Assembly: GCA_965220465.1 (NCBI GenBank)
Contig: CBDCPZ010000025.1
Location: forward strand, 124,001 to 188,000
Length of the DNA: 64,000 bases
Reading direction: 5' to 3'
DNA from: JAHDHW01 sp965220465
Lineage (GTDB): Bacteria; Bacteroidota; Bacteroidia; Chitinophagales; Saprospiraceae
The translations under genes and the position numbers were made by a program. Positions 55,941 through 64,000 of this stretch are shown here, one piece after another (the first letter of the stretch is position 1; every line of letters starts with the position of its first letter). Under the pieces are notes generated by a model. The model ran no database searches and had not been told where the DNA came from. It saw only the letters and a program-made list of their open reading frames with translations.

Positions 55941-57083
55941 ATGCGACAGTTAATCATTCTTTTTTCCTTTCTTGGATTATCAACTTCATGTTTTTCTCAA
56001 CAAACCATAAATGGAACAATTACCCACAATAACCTTCAAAGGGAATATATTCTTTATGTACCGGCTAATTATACAGGCAACTCAGCCGTACCATTAGTAT
56101 TTAATTTTCATGGCTATACTTTTACGGCCAATGATCAAATGGGGAATGGAGATTTTCGAACTATTGCTGATACAGCGGGGTTTATTATTGTTCATCCTCA
56201 GGGCACTTTATTCAACGGGAATACGCACTGGAGTGTAGGCGGTTGGACTACAGGGAGTACTGCAGATGATGTAGGATTTACGGAATCCCTTCTTGATTCA
56301 TTGACCAGCGAATATAATATTGATTTAACAAAGGTATATTCCACAGGATTTTCAAATGGAGGCTTTTTTAGTTTTCTTTTAGCTTGTCAATTAAGTCATA
56401 AATTTGCTGCTGTAGCTTCAGTTGGTGGTTCCATGACTCCTCTCATTTACAATAACTGTAATCCTACCCACCCTACGCCAATTCTTCAAGTACATGGAAC
56501 GGACGATGGTGTAATCGCATACAATGGAGGCGCCTGGAGCTGGCCGATCGATGATCTTTTACAATATTGGACAGGGTATAATAATGGGAACACGAATCCA
56601 ATAACTATGGATATTCCTGACAATAACACCAGTGATGGGAGCACGGTTGAACATATTATATTTGAAGGAGGAGATGTTGGAACTACTGTAGAACATTTTA
56701 AAGTAACAGGTGGTTTGCATACCTGGCCTGGAACGACTCTCTTTACAGGACCTGGAACTAATCAGGATATCAATGCTTCTGATGAGATTTGGAAATTCTT
56801 TTCAAGGTATGATATTAATGGATTAATAGAAACAACAAGTATCAAACCTTTGGGTACGGTAACACCAAAAATCACTATTTACCCCAATCCGACCTTTTCG
56901 AAAATAAAAATTGAAGTAGACATTATAGAGAATGTTGACTTTCAACTCACATCGATTTCAGGAGAAACGCTTCTAACGGATTCTATTCATTTCAATCAAT
57001 ATGAATTGGACTTGTCGCCTTTTCCTGCGGGAATTTATATTCTTGAAATTGGAAGCTATCATTATAAGGTTTTGAAGAAATAA
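55941..57083 (+). CDS. Secreted PHB-depolymerase/feruloyl-esterase-like hydrolase, T9SS cargo
   Basis: 380 residues with signal peptide (MRQLIILFSFLGLSTSCFSQ). An alpha/beta hydrolase of the LpqC/PHB-depolymerase type follows: VFNFHGYTFT (oxyanion), nucleophile Ser138 in YSTGFSNGGFF, catalytic Asp188/189 in QVHGTDDGVIAY, and His260 in VTGGLHTWPG. The last ~70 residues are a type A T9SS sorting domain (KITIYPNPTFSKIKIEV ... FPAGIYILEIG). The family splits polyhydroxybutyrate, feruloyl esters or similar polymers; the sequence does not say which. Secretion outside the cell fits degradation of an external polymer. The NHL-repeat gene follows 28 bases later in the same direction. Confidence 0.88.
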   Translation: MRQLIILFSFLGLSTSCFSQQTINGTITHNNLQREYILYVPANYTGNSAVPLVFNFHGYTFTANDQMGNGDFRTIADTAGFIIVHPQGTLFNGNTHWSVGGWTTGSTADDVGFTESLLDSLTSEYNIDLTKVYSTGFSNGGFFSFLLACQLSHKFAAVASVGGSMTPLIYNNCNPTHPTPILQVHGTDDGVIAYNGGAWSWPIDDLLQYWTGYNNGNTNPITMDIPDNNTSDGSTVEHIIFEGGDVGTTVEHFKVTGGLHTWPGTTLFTGPGTNQDINASDEIWKFFSRYDINGLIETTSIKPLGTVTPKITIYPNPTFSKIKIEVDIIENVDFQLTSISGETLLTDSIHFNQYELDLSPFPAGIYILEIGSYHYKVLKK

Positions 57084-57111
57084 GTAACTGAATAAAACTA
57101 AAAAGATTAAT

Positions 57112-58257
57112 ATGAAAAACCGTTTCTACCTCTTCGCCTTTTTATATTGTTGTTTTTTACATTCCCTTTCCAGCCAAACAGTAAGTACATGGTTAATGGA
57201 TGGAAACATTTCGGATGATCTAATATATGGTCCAAACGGAGAAATTTACGGGTCAGATTTTAATGGAGACTCTGTTTTTAAAATAAATCCGGACGGTACA
57301 GTAAGCGCCTTTGTTTCAGGTATCCAAAACCCGAATGGATTAGCATTTAATAATAATCAAAATTTATATGTTGTAGGATGGGGGGAAGGCACCATTTGGA
57401 AAGTCGATCCATCAGGAACAAAGCAGGTTTTGATCAATGGACTTGCCAATCCTTCCGGACTTATACAAATGTTAAATGAAGACACTTTATTATTTTCAAC
57501 CCCCATTAATAATAGTATTAGCAAATTAACACTCGATGGTATAGTCGTTCCATACATAGTTGATAATCAATTAAATGATCCTGTTGGCTTGGATTATAAT
57601 GACAATGGTGAGTTGATCATAGCCAACTATAGTGACAATCGAATTTTTAAAGTGGAAGGAGATGAGAGCTTGTCTTTAATAGTGAATATTTCAGCCACGC
57701 CTCAAGGCATTGGGTATATAGAATGCCTTGGTGATTACATTTTTGCCACGATGTTTAGTTCAAACAAAATTTATCGAACGGATTATGATGGAAATTTTGT
57801 ATTGGTTGCAGGAAGCACTTTAGGATCTGTTGACGGAGATGCATCGGTTGCCCAGTTTAATAACCCGAATGGAATTTTGTTTACAACTAATGGAGATAGT
57901 ATTTTAGTCAGTGATTATGGGACAGGTGCTTTGCGTGTAATTACAGACCTTGACTTGATTAGCAGCATTGAAGGAAAGCTACCTGTCGTACTAGAAAATA
58001 TTCAGGTTTTTCCTAATCCAGCTTCTGAAAAATTGTTACTCGAATTTTCAATACAAGAACCGCTGACTATGATTAGTTGGGAACTCATTGATGCAACTGG
58101 CAGGGTGATTTACTATGAAAATTGGAACAAAGTATTTTCGATTGGCAATAGTAAATTGGAAATTGATCTGCCACCAGGAATCAGCCAAGGAAATTATTTT
58201 TATCGCCTGAGTGATGAGACAAGAGTACTTGCTGGAGGATCTGTGCGAATAAATTAA
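57112..58257 (+). CDS. NHL-repeat/SMP-30-like secreted protein, T9SS cargo
   Basis: 381 residues: signal peptide (LYCCFLHSLSSQ), then a six-bladed beta-propeller with NHL-type repeats (GPNGEIYGSDFNGDSVFKIN, NPNGLAFNNNQNLYVVGWGE, DPVGLDYNDNGELIIANYSD, NPNGILFTTNGDSILVSDYG) ending near residue 285, then a type A sorting domain (NIQVFPNPASEKLLLEF ... ISQGNYFYRLSDETRV). Propellers of this kind act as lactonases or as ligand-binding scaffolds, but no metal-site residues could be assigned here. It is in an operon-like pair with the esterase, which may share a substrate. Confidence 0.84.
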   Translation: MKNRFYLFAFLYCCFLHSLSSQTVSTWLMDGNISDDLIYGPNGEIYGSDFNGDSVFKINPDGTVSAFVSGIQNPNGLAFNNNQNLYVVGWGEGTIWKVDPSGTKQVLINGLANPSGLIQMLNEDTLLFSTPINNSISKLTLDGIVVPYIVDNQLNDPVGLDYNDNGELIIANYSDNRIFKVEGDESLSLIVNISATPQGIGYIECLGDYIFATMFSSNKIYRTDYDGNFVLVAGSTLGSVDGDASVAQFNNPNGILFTTNGDSILVSDYGTGALRVITDLDLISSIEGKLPVVLENIQVFPNPASEKLLLEFSIQEPLTMISWELIDATGRVIYYENWNKVFSIGNSKLEIDLPPGISQGNYFYRLSDETRVLAGGSVRIN

Positions 58258-58626
58258 AGAGTGAAAAATAATTTATTGTAAAGGTCGAGCAACGAATCCA
58301 ATTAGACTTTCGGTTCCATTAGTACTGAATATGAAGAAAGTAATCCTACTGTTAAGTTACCAGTTTTTTATAATGCATTGAATAAATTCTATGCCTATAA
58401 ATATGATAATGTTTATGTAGAGCAAAAGCTATGCGGTTAATTTTATTCTGAATCCGCAATATCCCTGGTTATTATCGCAATTAGCTAATTATTACATTGT
58501 AGTCTCAAAAACTCGCCTACTTAATTAGTTTTTTATTGAGTTGAGTTTATTAGACACTATTTGAAATGAAAATGTGATGTTTATATTGGTTAATCAAAAT
58601 CGTGGATTTTATTCCATAATTATCCA
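58258..58626. other. Gap with a possible coding remnant
   Basis: About 370 bases without an intact gene. A plus-strand stretch at about 58312-58440 reads ISTEYEESNPTVKLPVFYNA then LNKFYAYKYDNVYVEQKLCG and a stop; this may be the tail of a lost gene. Nothing else was recognised. Confidence 0.4.
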
Positions 58627-58849
58627 TCACCTAACAATGTAACATCCCCCGAATACTGTCTAAATGATCCATTATTAAACTCCATTTCAAGTTAAAACAC
58701 ATAAACTCCGGAGATGAGCATATTCCCATTAAATCGGCCATCCCACCCGATTGCTTCATCGCCGGTTGGGAAATCAGTACTCACCATATTAAGTGTTGTA
58801 TCAGTAGCAAAACAACCCGAAGTGTTTACCATCACAACGATTAATTCGC
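58627..58849 (-). pseudogene. Deleted copy of the neighbouring T9SS C-terminus
   Basis: On the minus strand this reads SELIVVMVNTSGCFATDTTL then STDFPTGDEAIGWDGRFNGN, VYVF, a stop, LEMEFNNGSFRQYSGDVTLL. It matches the C-terminus of the 61109 gene (ELIVVMEDTSGCFATDTTF ... STGWDGRFNGKLLNSGVYV) with an in-frame deletion of about 55 residues and an added stop. It is a duplicated and decayed segment. The sequence similarity ends at ATTCGCTG, where the attC-like half-element starts. Confidence 0.85.
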
Positions 58850-58911
58850 TGCAAGACGATGCACTGTCGAATTTGCTGGTACCTCAAGTATGATCCAGCG
58901 CTAGTGGCTGC
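58845..58911 (+). repeat. Degenerate half-copy of the attC-like element
   Basis: ATTCGCTGCAAGACG, ATTTGCTGGTACCTCAAG and CGCTAGTGGC correspond in order to ATTCGCTACAAGCCA, ATTTGCTGGTACCTCGAG and CGTTAGGC at 53119-53181. The left half is absent, replaced by the duplicated T9SS fragment. Confidence 0.6.
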
Positions 58912-59102
58912 TAGAAAAAACGAGAACTTGGAAAAGATCAATATTAGAAAACCATTCAGGTAATGCAAATAACAAAAATCTATTTCTTGTTATTAAGTTG
59001 TTAAACGAATTTAATCTAACACCTCTGCGTGATTAATAACTTAACTTGTGAATGAAAGATTCCTAAATCTTAGAAGTTTAAGTTATTACTAATAAAAAAA
59101 TT
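58912..59102. other. Leader before the TPR-protein gene
   Basis: About 190 bases of AT-rich sequence with no gene. It presumably holds the 59103 promoter. No motif was recognised. Confidence 0.4.
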
Positions 59103-60386
59103 ATGAAAAATAAATCGTTTAATGTACTGATCGTATTATGTCTAATTTCATTTATGTCTTATTCACAAAATGACGCACCAGTTGATAATAAAGACGTAGA
59201 AGTTTCAAATCAAAAAGATGAAACAATAAAGACCGAGCCACACAGATATGGTGGTTGGTATTGCCCTGATAATTTAAATGGTTTTCCCGCAGTAGATATT
59301 AGCAACTGGAAAAGTGTGCCTGTTGTAAATGGAAGAATGGCTACAAAAGAAGAAACCCACAATGGTTCATCATTAATTTATGTAGATGCTTTAAAATACC
59401 CAAATGCAAAAGCATTAGATATTACCATGCCTAAATTGGCTACTTTTTATAATAGATATTCAAAAAGAGAAGACCTTATCATTGTTATACAAGCCATCAA
59501 TGTAGATAATGACTCTATCGTTGGTTTTAGATATTTAAATGGAGGTAATGGTAGTGCAAGATTAAAAGAAGTTAAGTTCCTTTCTGACAATGAAATTGAA
59601 ATGATTCCCGAATCACGATTTGTCTCACATAATATTGAAATCAAAGCCTCTCAAGATGTGATTTGGAAAATACTTACAAATCCTGAAAATGTAGAAACAC
59701 TTCAGTCAATTTTTGATAAAGACAATAAACTAAAAAGGGATTGGAGGAAAGCATCAAATGTAAACTACCATTATCCAAATAAAGGAATTTTAACTTCTTC
59801 CTATGCGGGCATATTGTTTGGAAATTATTATATCCAAAATGATTATAATTATTTACAGTTTAATGAAAAATTCCTTCTTTTAGAAAATCGAGAAACTAAG
59901 AATACAGCGTTTAAAATTGTTTCCGGCCCATATGGAGATGATTTTGAAGCTCAAAAAATGATTTTAAATACCTGGGCTCAAAAGGTGAAAGAGTTGAGTG
60001 AAAAAGAATACAAAGAACATCCCCCAATTTCAATAAAAATGAAGTCCATTATCGAAAGTGAAGGCACTGATAACCTTACAGCGATTTACATGGAATTAAG
60101 AGTTAATCATCCAGATAATTATGATTTCTCAGAGAACCACTTAAACGATCTAGGATACTATTACATGGGCAAGGATGACATTGATAAGGCATTAGCCGTT
60201 TTCAAATTGAATATTAAGGCTTTTCCAGATGCTTTTAATGTATACGATAGTTATGGGGAAGCACTTTTAAAGCAAGGTGCCAAAGAAGAAGCCATTGAAA
60301 ATTACAAGAAATCTGTAAAAATAAATCCAGGAAACGAACATGGCATTAATGTATTGAAGGAATTAGGAGTATCCATTGATGATTGA
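59103..60386 (+). CDS. Exported TPR protein cut by a stop before a DUF3471-like tail
   Basis: 427 residues with signal peptide (VLIVLCLISFMSYSQ). The middle (about 165-270) has a segment SHNIEIKASQDVIWKILTNP resembling SRPBCC-type ligand-binding folds, and the end (about 345-420) carries TPR repeats (LGYYYMGKDDIDKALAVFKL, NYKKSVKINPGNEHGINVLK). In-frame sequence continues after the TGA (60384-60386): IVKVPFEHLKLLAGEYIMTN for about 53 more residues to a TAG near 60550. TPR followed by V-x-VP...L..L.GEY is a common ending of serine-hydrolase/TPR proteins (DUF3471-like), so the stop probably truncates the native protein. No beta-lactamase-type SxxK motif is seen. Confidence 0.72.
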   Translation: MKNKSFNVLIVLCLISFMSYSQNDAPVDNKDVEVSNQKDETIKTEPHRYGGWYCPDNLNGFPAVDISNWKSVPVVNGRMATKEETHNGSSLIYVDALKYPNAKALDITMPKLATFYNRYSKREDLIIVIQAINVDNDSIVGFRYLNGGNGSARLKEVKFLSDNEIEMIPESRFVSHNIEIKASQDVIWKILTNPENVETLQSIFDKDNKLKRDWRKASNVNYHYPNKGILTSSYAGILFGNYYIQNDYNYLQFNEKFLLLENRETKNTAFKIVSGPYGDDFEAQKMILNTWAQKVKELSEKEYKEHPPISIKMKSIIESEGTDNLTAIYMELRVNHPDNYDFSENHLNDLGYYYMGKDDIDKALAVFKLNIKAFPDAFNVYDSYGEALLKQGAKEEAIENYKKSVKINPGNEHGINVLKELGVSIDD

Positions 60387-60540
60387 ATTGTAAAAGTTCC
60401 TTTTGAACATCTGAAACTATTAGCCGGTGAATACATAATGACCAACGATGAGGAATGGATGCTTGTATTTGAAGTAGTAAATGTGATAATGGCAAAGCGC
60501 TTAGATATTGGTAATAAAAAAGAACAACTAACACATTTCA

Positions 60541-60987
60541 ATGATCAATAGATTAAAATTTTCAATTGATATTAAGGCAGAAAAAACCAAGGTTTGGAAA
60601 GCACTTTGGAACGATAGTAACTATCGCGATTGGGCTAGCGTATTCTTTGAAGGTTCTTATGCTATTACCGATAATTGGAAAGAAGGCAGTAAAGTATTAT
60701 TCCTTGCTCCCGATCAAAGTGGTATCTACAGCATCATCGAAACCCACATTCCAAATAAAATTATGACGTTTAAGCATATCGGAAATGTAGTAAAGGGAAA
60801 GGAACAACCCATTGATGATGAAACAAAAACATGGTCGGGAGCCACAGAAAGTTATACCCTTACTGAAGGAACAGATAACAACACACTAACTGTAGAAATA
60901 GATGTCCTTGACGAGCATTTGGACTTTATGACAACCAAACTTCCAAAAGCACTGAAAAAGGTGAAGTATCTTTCCAGGAATCACTAA
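60541..60987 (+). CDS. SRPBCC / AHSA1-like protein
   Basis: 148 residues, no signal peptide. INRLKFSIDIKAEKTKVWKA, LWNDSNYRDWASVFFEGSYA, NWKEGSKVLFLAPDQSG and the C-terminal helix (FMTTKLPKALKKVKYLSRN) follow the START/SRPBCC (Bet v 1-like) pattern of AHSA1 proteins, a hydrophobic-cavity fold that binds small ligands or chaperones. Its start codon overlaps the residual extension of the TPR gene, so translation coupling is possible. The TPR gene upstream also has a similar IEIKASQDVIWKIL segment, suggesting a shared ligand or duplication. Confidence 0.84.
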   Translation: MINRLKFSIDIKAEKTKVWKALWNDSNYRDWASVFFEGSYAITDNWKEGSKVLFLAPDQSGIYSIIETHIPNKIMTFKHIGNVVKGKEQPIDDETKTWSGATESYTLTEGTDNNTLTVEIDVLDEHLDFMTTKLPKALKKVKYLSRNH

Positions 60988-61108
60988 AAGCTACTATAAA
61001 TTAGAACCCATTAAAATATGGATTTTCTATCGATATCATAGCAATGAAAGGACTTAAGAGATCAAAGTCGATTTGAGGAAACCCGAGGTGAATTTCGCAT
61101 CACCCCCA

Positions 61109-64000
61109 TCACCTAAGCAGTGTAATATCCCCCGAATACTGTCTAACATCTCCATTAATAAATTCCATTTCAAGTAAAAACACATAAACACCGGAGTTGA
61201 GCAATTTCCCATTAAATCGGCCATCCCAACCAGTTGAATCATCACCAAATGGTAAATCTTTTCTTTCATAGACCAGATCACCCCAACGATTAAATATTCT
61301 CATAAAATTGATCTGCTGGACTTTATTGGTAACAAACGGACGAAAGATAGCATTTTCAACATTACTACTATTTGGAGCAAAAGCATTGGGAATGTAAAAA
61401 GGGAAATTTGTACTCACCAAAATAAACGTTGTATCAGTAGCAAAACAACCCGAGGTGTCTTCCATCACCACGATCAATTCGCTGTCCGAAAGAGGGGATA
61501 CATATTGATCATATGAGCTACCTGCAGTAGTATCGGTCAAAATATGTGGAGGTGACCAGGTGATATTTGCAACAGCTTCGTCGCTGATAGAAGGCACTGC
61601 GCTTGCCATGATGATGTCGCCATATAAGATTTTATTTGTGTCAGGTTCCAATTCTATAGTTACAAAAATCTGGTCAGGTTGTGAAATGATGATTGAATCG
61701 GTCTCAGCCACACAATTATTCTCATCGGTAACCGTAACGAGATAAGCACCCACCAATAAAGAATCTGTACTGGAAATACCATCCAAAGCGTCTTCATTCC
61801 AATCATAATCCAGCACCCCCCGTACCGTTATTTACTGTAAGGTCAATGCTTCCGTCATTGCTTTCAAAACATTGCAGGTCATCGGCAAAAACTTCCAACG
61901 AAAGCGCATCCGCTGGACTGTTTTCGATACATATATCAAAATAACCCTCTGCGCCGGTAGCATCTGAAATCGCGATGTAGTAGGTAGTACCAGCTTCTAC
62001 ACCCATATGAATCGACAATTGGCCAGCCGAACCTATGTCGCAGGCAAAGGGCAATGAAGCATTAATACCCGGGCAATCCCCTTGAAATACAGCCATTTGA
62101 GGTTGCGGTAGATCTTCACTATCAATTTCGATTTTTATACAATCCCAATCCGATTCGGGTGTAAAGGTGTACCACACCGTTGCATATGGAAAATCAAAAC
62201 ATCCTCCCTCGCCCATTGGTCCCGGGCTGGCGGTTGCGCTACATCCCTGGGTGCAGACGGTGTCTCGTTCAACATCCAGAATATACGGAGCCGAATGTAC
62301 TTTCAGGATCACAAAAGTCATTCACTCCACAGCCTACTATTTTTGCGATAATAGCATCCTCACCACCGTTAAAGGAATCATCATAGGGACTGCCTTGAAT
62401 CGGAAAATCATCAGAATAGGTTCCCCCTCCGATAAAGACACTTCCGGCATTGTCAATAGCGAGGTCGAGCGCCCAGTCATTATCAACACCTCCAAGGTAG
62501 GTCGATTCTACTAATGCGGAAAGGTCAAAAGTAAAGCGAGAAACAAAAATATCCCGTTCTCCATTATGTGTAGCGTCAAAGGCATTACCGTCACCGGATA
62601 ATCGGTTGAAAAACTAATCCCTGTTATGAAAACATTTTCTGCTCTTTCAATGACCAATCCATAACAATCATCATCATCTGCACCTCCTATGAAGGTCGAT
62701 GCCAAAATTTCAGTCAGGTCATTATTTATTTTTGTAATAATCGCATCATGATTGCCATTGAAAGTAGTGTCATAAACACCTTGCGTTGACGGATATTCCA
62801 AAGAACCGGTATACCCTGCTATAAATACATTTTGCGCCGAATCAATTGCTATAGCATGGCTTTCTTCAAAATTGCTACCTCCTATAAAAGTTGCGGCGGA
62901 AAGGGTGGAAAGATTGTTATTAAATTTAGCTATAAAAATATCTCCTGAACCATTATGGGTCGAATCATAAGGCATTCCGGCGGTCGGAAAATCATCAGAG
63001 TAAGTAAAACCAGAAATAAAAATATTTCCGGCATTATCGGCAATAATGGCATCTGCTCCTTCATCAGTACTTCCGCCAATATATGTGGAAGCCAATAAAG
63101 CAGAGAGTCCGTTATTCAATTTTGAAACAAATACATCTTCAAAACCACCATTAAAAGTATTATCAAAACCACCTGTGGCAGGGTAATCTGTCGATTCTGT
63201 TCTTCCGGTCACAAATACATTTCCCGTATTATCAAGGGTCAGATCATAGCCATAATCATCATTATTTCCACCGATAAAAGTAGATGCGATGATCGAAGAA
63301 AGGTCATTATCCAATTTGCATACAAAAACATCATTGCTGCCTCCGTTATAAGTATTGTCATATGCCGCACCTATAATTGGAAAGTTTGTGGAGCCGGTAG
63401 CTCCTGAAATGATGACTTCACCAGTTGAATCGACGACAATGGAAAGTCCGTTATCCCAGCTATTGCCACCAATATAAGTGGAAACCAATAAAGAGGAAAG
63501 ATCATTACTGAATTTCGAAACATAAGCATCTTTTACACCATTAAAACTCTCACTATAACTTCCGGCAGTAGTAGGAAAATTGTCTGACCAGGCGTACCCG
63601 GTTATAAAAACATTAGTGCTATCATCCACTGCAATTGCATTGCCCCAATCATTTCCACCATCCCCGATAAAGGTAGAAGCTATAAGGGGATCGATGATCA
63701 ATTCGTAATTCGGATCATAATCCTCGACTACAAAAGAATAGGTGTTTTTCCTGGCTTCAAATATTTTGTATTCCGCTTTCGCTAAATGCTTTTTACCTTC
63801 TATCCATTGGTAAGCGACAGGCGCAGAATAGAATATTTCCCCAACAGGAGTAGATACTACCAATTTGCCATTTTCGGATATTTTTAGTTGCTTGGCGCCA
63901 TCTATTGCTATTAATATTGACCGCTGGGTCAATGTTGGGTTTTACATAAAATAGCTTTTCAACATTATTGTTTTGTGCGTTGAGTTTAAGATCAACACCT
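61109..64000 (-). pseudogene. Frameshifted SBBP-repeat, type B T9SS surface protein (5' end outside window)
   Basis: One large minus-strand gene is split into pieces in different frames. From the window end it reads VDLKLNAQNNNVEKLFYVKP, shifts near 63930, then DGAKQLKISENGKLVVSTPV and at least eight SBBP beta-propeller repeats (SSLLVSTYIGGNSWDNGLSI, NVFITGYAWSDNFPTT). It shifts near 62600 to DATHNGERDIFVSRFTFDLS and again near 62320 to a CUB/pre-peptidase-like domain (YATVWYTFTPESDWDCIKIE). It shifts near 61815 at a C6/G6 run, giving DYDWNEDALDGISSTDS and the type B sorting domain (FYIPNAFAPNSSNVENAI ... GDITLLR). Four frame breaks make the gene non-functional as read, or reflect consensus indels. 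The type B C-terminus implies T9SS surface display. Confidence 0.85.

Overview
The window looks like the chromosome of a low-GC, free-living Bacteroidota, most like the Saprospiraceae/Lewinella/Haliscomenobacter group. The evidence is the density of type IX secretion (T9SS) cargo: type A C-terminal sorting domains at 6720, 35809, 44296, 55941 and 57112; type B (gliding-motility-associated) domains at 9172, 26156, 33891 and 61109; and two PorP/SprF partner proteins. SprB-type repeats, DUF1501/DUF1800 pairs and A-rich sequence before start codons point the same way. No tRNA, rRNA, CRISPR array or recognised defence locus was seen. The taxonomic call is an inference from protein families.

Layout. 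1-8435 (minus strand): an M48-like peptidase fragment, a di-haem cytochrome c peroxidase lipoprotein, a propeller/SprB-repeat/OmpA protein and a T9SS cargo protein. 9172-19575: a 3467-residue repeat adhesin, followed directly by a hairpin and a decayed IS1182-type transposase. 20873-27904: a tight five-gene run made of an ECF-like sigma factor with two region-4-like segments, a probable membrane anti-sigma protein, an exported papain-like (C1) protease, an exported caspase-like (C14) protein whose reading frame breaks at an A7 run between its catalytic His and Cys, and a leucine-rich-repeat T9SS surface protein. A convergent PorP/SprF gene follows.

29065-39800 is a set of modules each headed by the same ~77-bp non-coding element: an AGGTGAGG box and, exactly 33 nt after the start of that box, an inverted repeat that shows paired base changes between copies. 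There are five copies, in front of a small secreted-protein pseudogene, a lipoprotein, a five-gene run ending in a T9SS cargo/PorP pair, a C10 (streptopain-like) protease and a second lipoprotein. Together with the sigma/protease operon this is the least explained part of the window.

40545-45051 holds a transposase remnant, the DUF1800/DUF1501 pair and a small T9SS protein. 45143-49004 is an insertion hotspot: an IS1634-type and an IS4-type element nested between 20-bp inverted repeats. 49334-58257 is accessory: three AraC-type regulators (two damaged), an NTF2-like protein, a PAP2 phosphatase, an IS630 transposase, an attC-like palindrome, a CPBP protease, an esterase and an NHL-repeat protein. 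58258-64000 holds an in-frame-deleted copy of a T9SS C-terminus, a TPR protein cut by a stop codon, an SRPBCC protein and a heavily frameshifted SBBP-repeat T9SS gene that runs off the window.

The many frame breaks (several at homopolymers) mean that real decay and consensus indel errors must be separated before any of them is interpreted.
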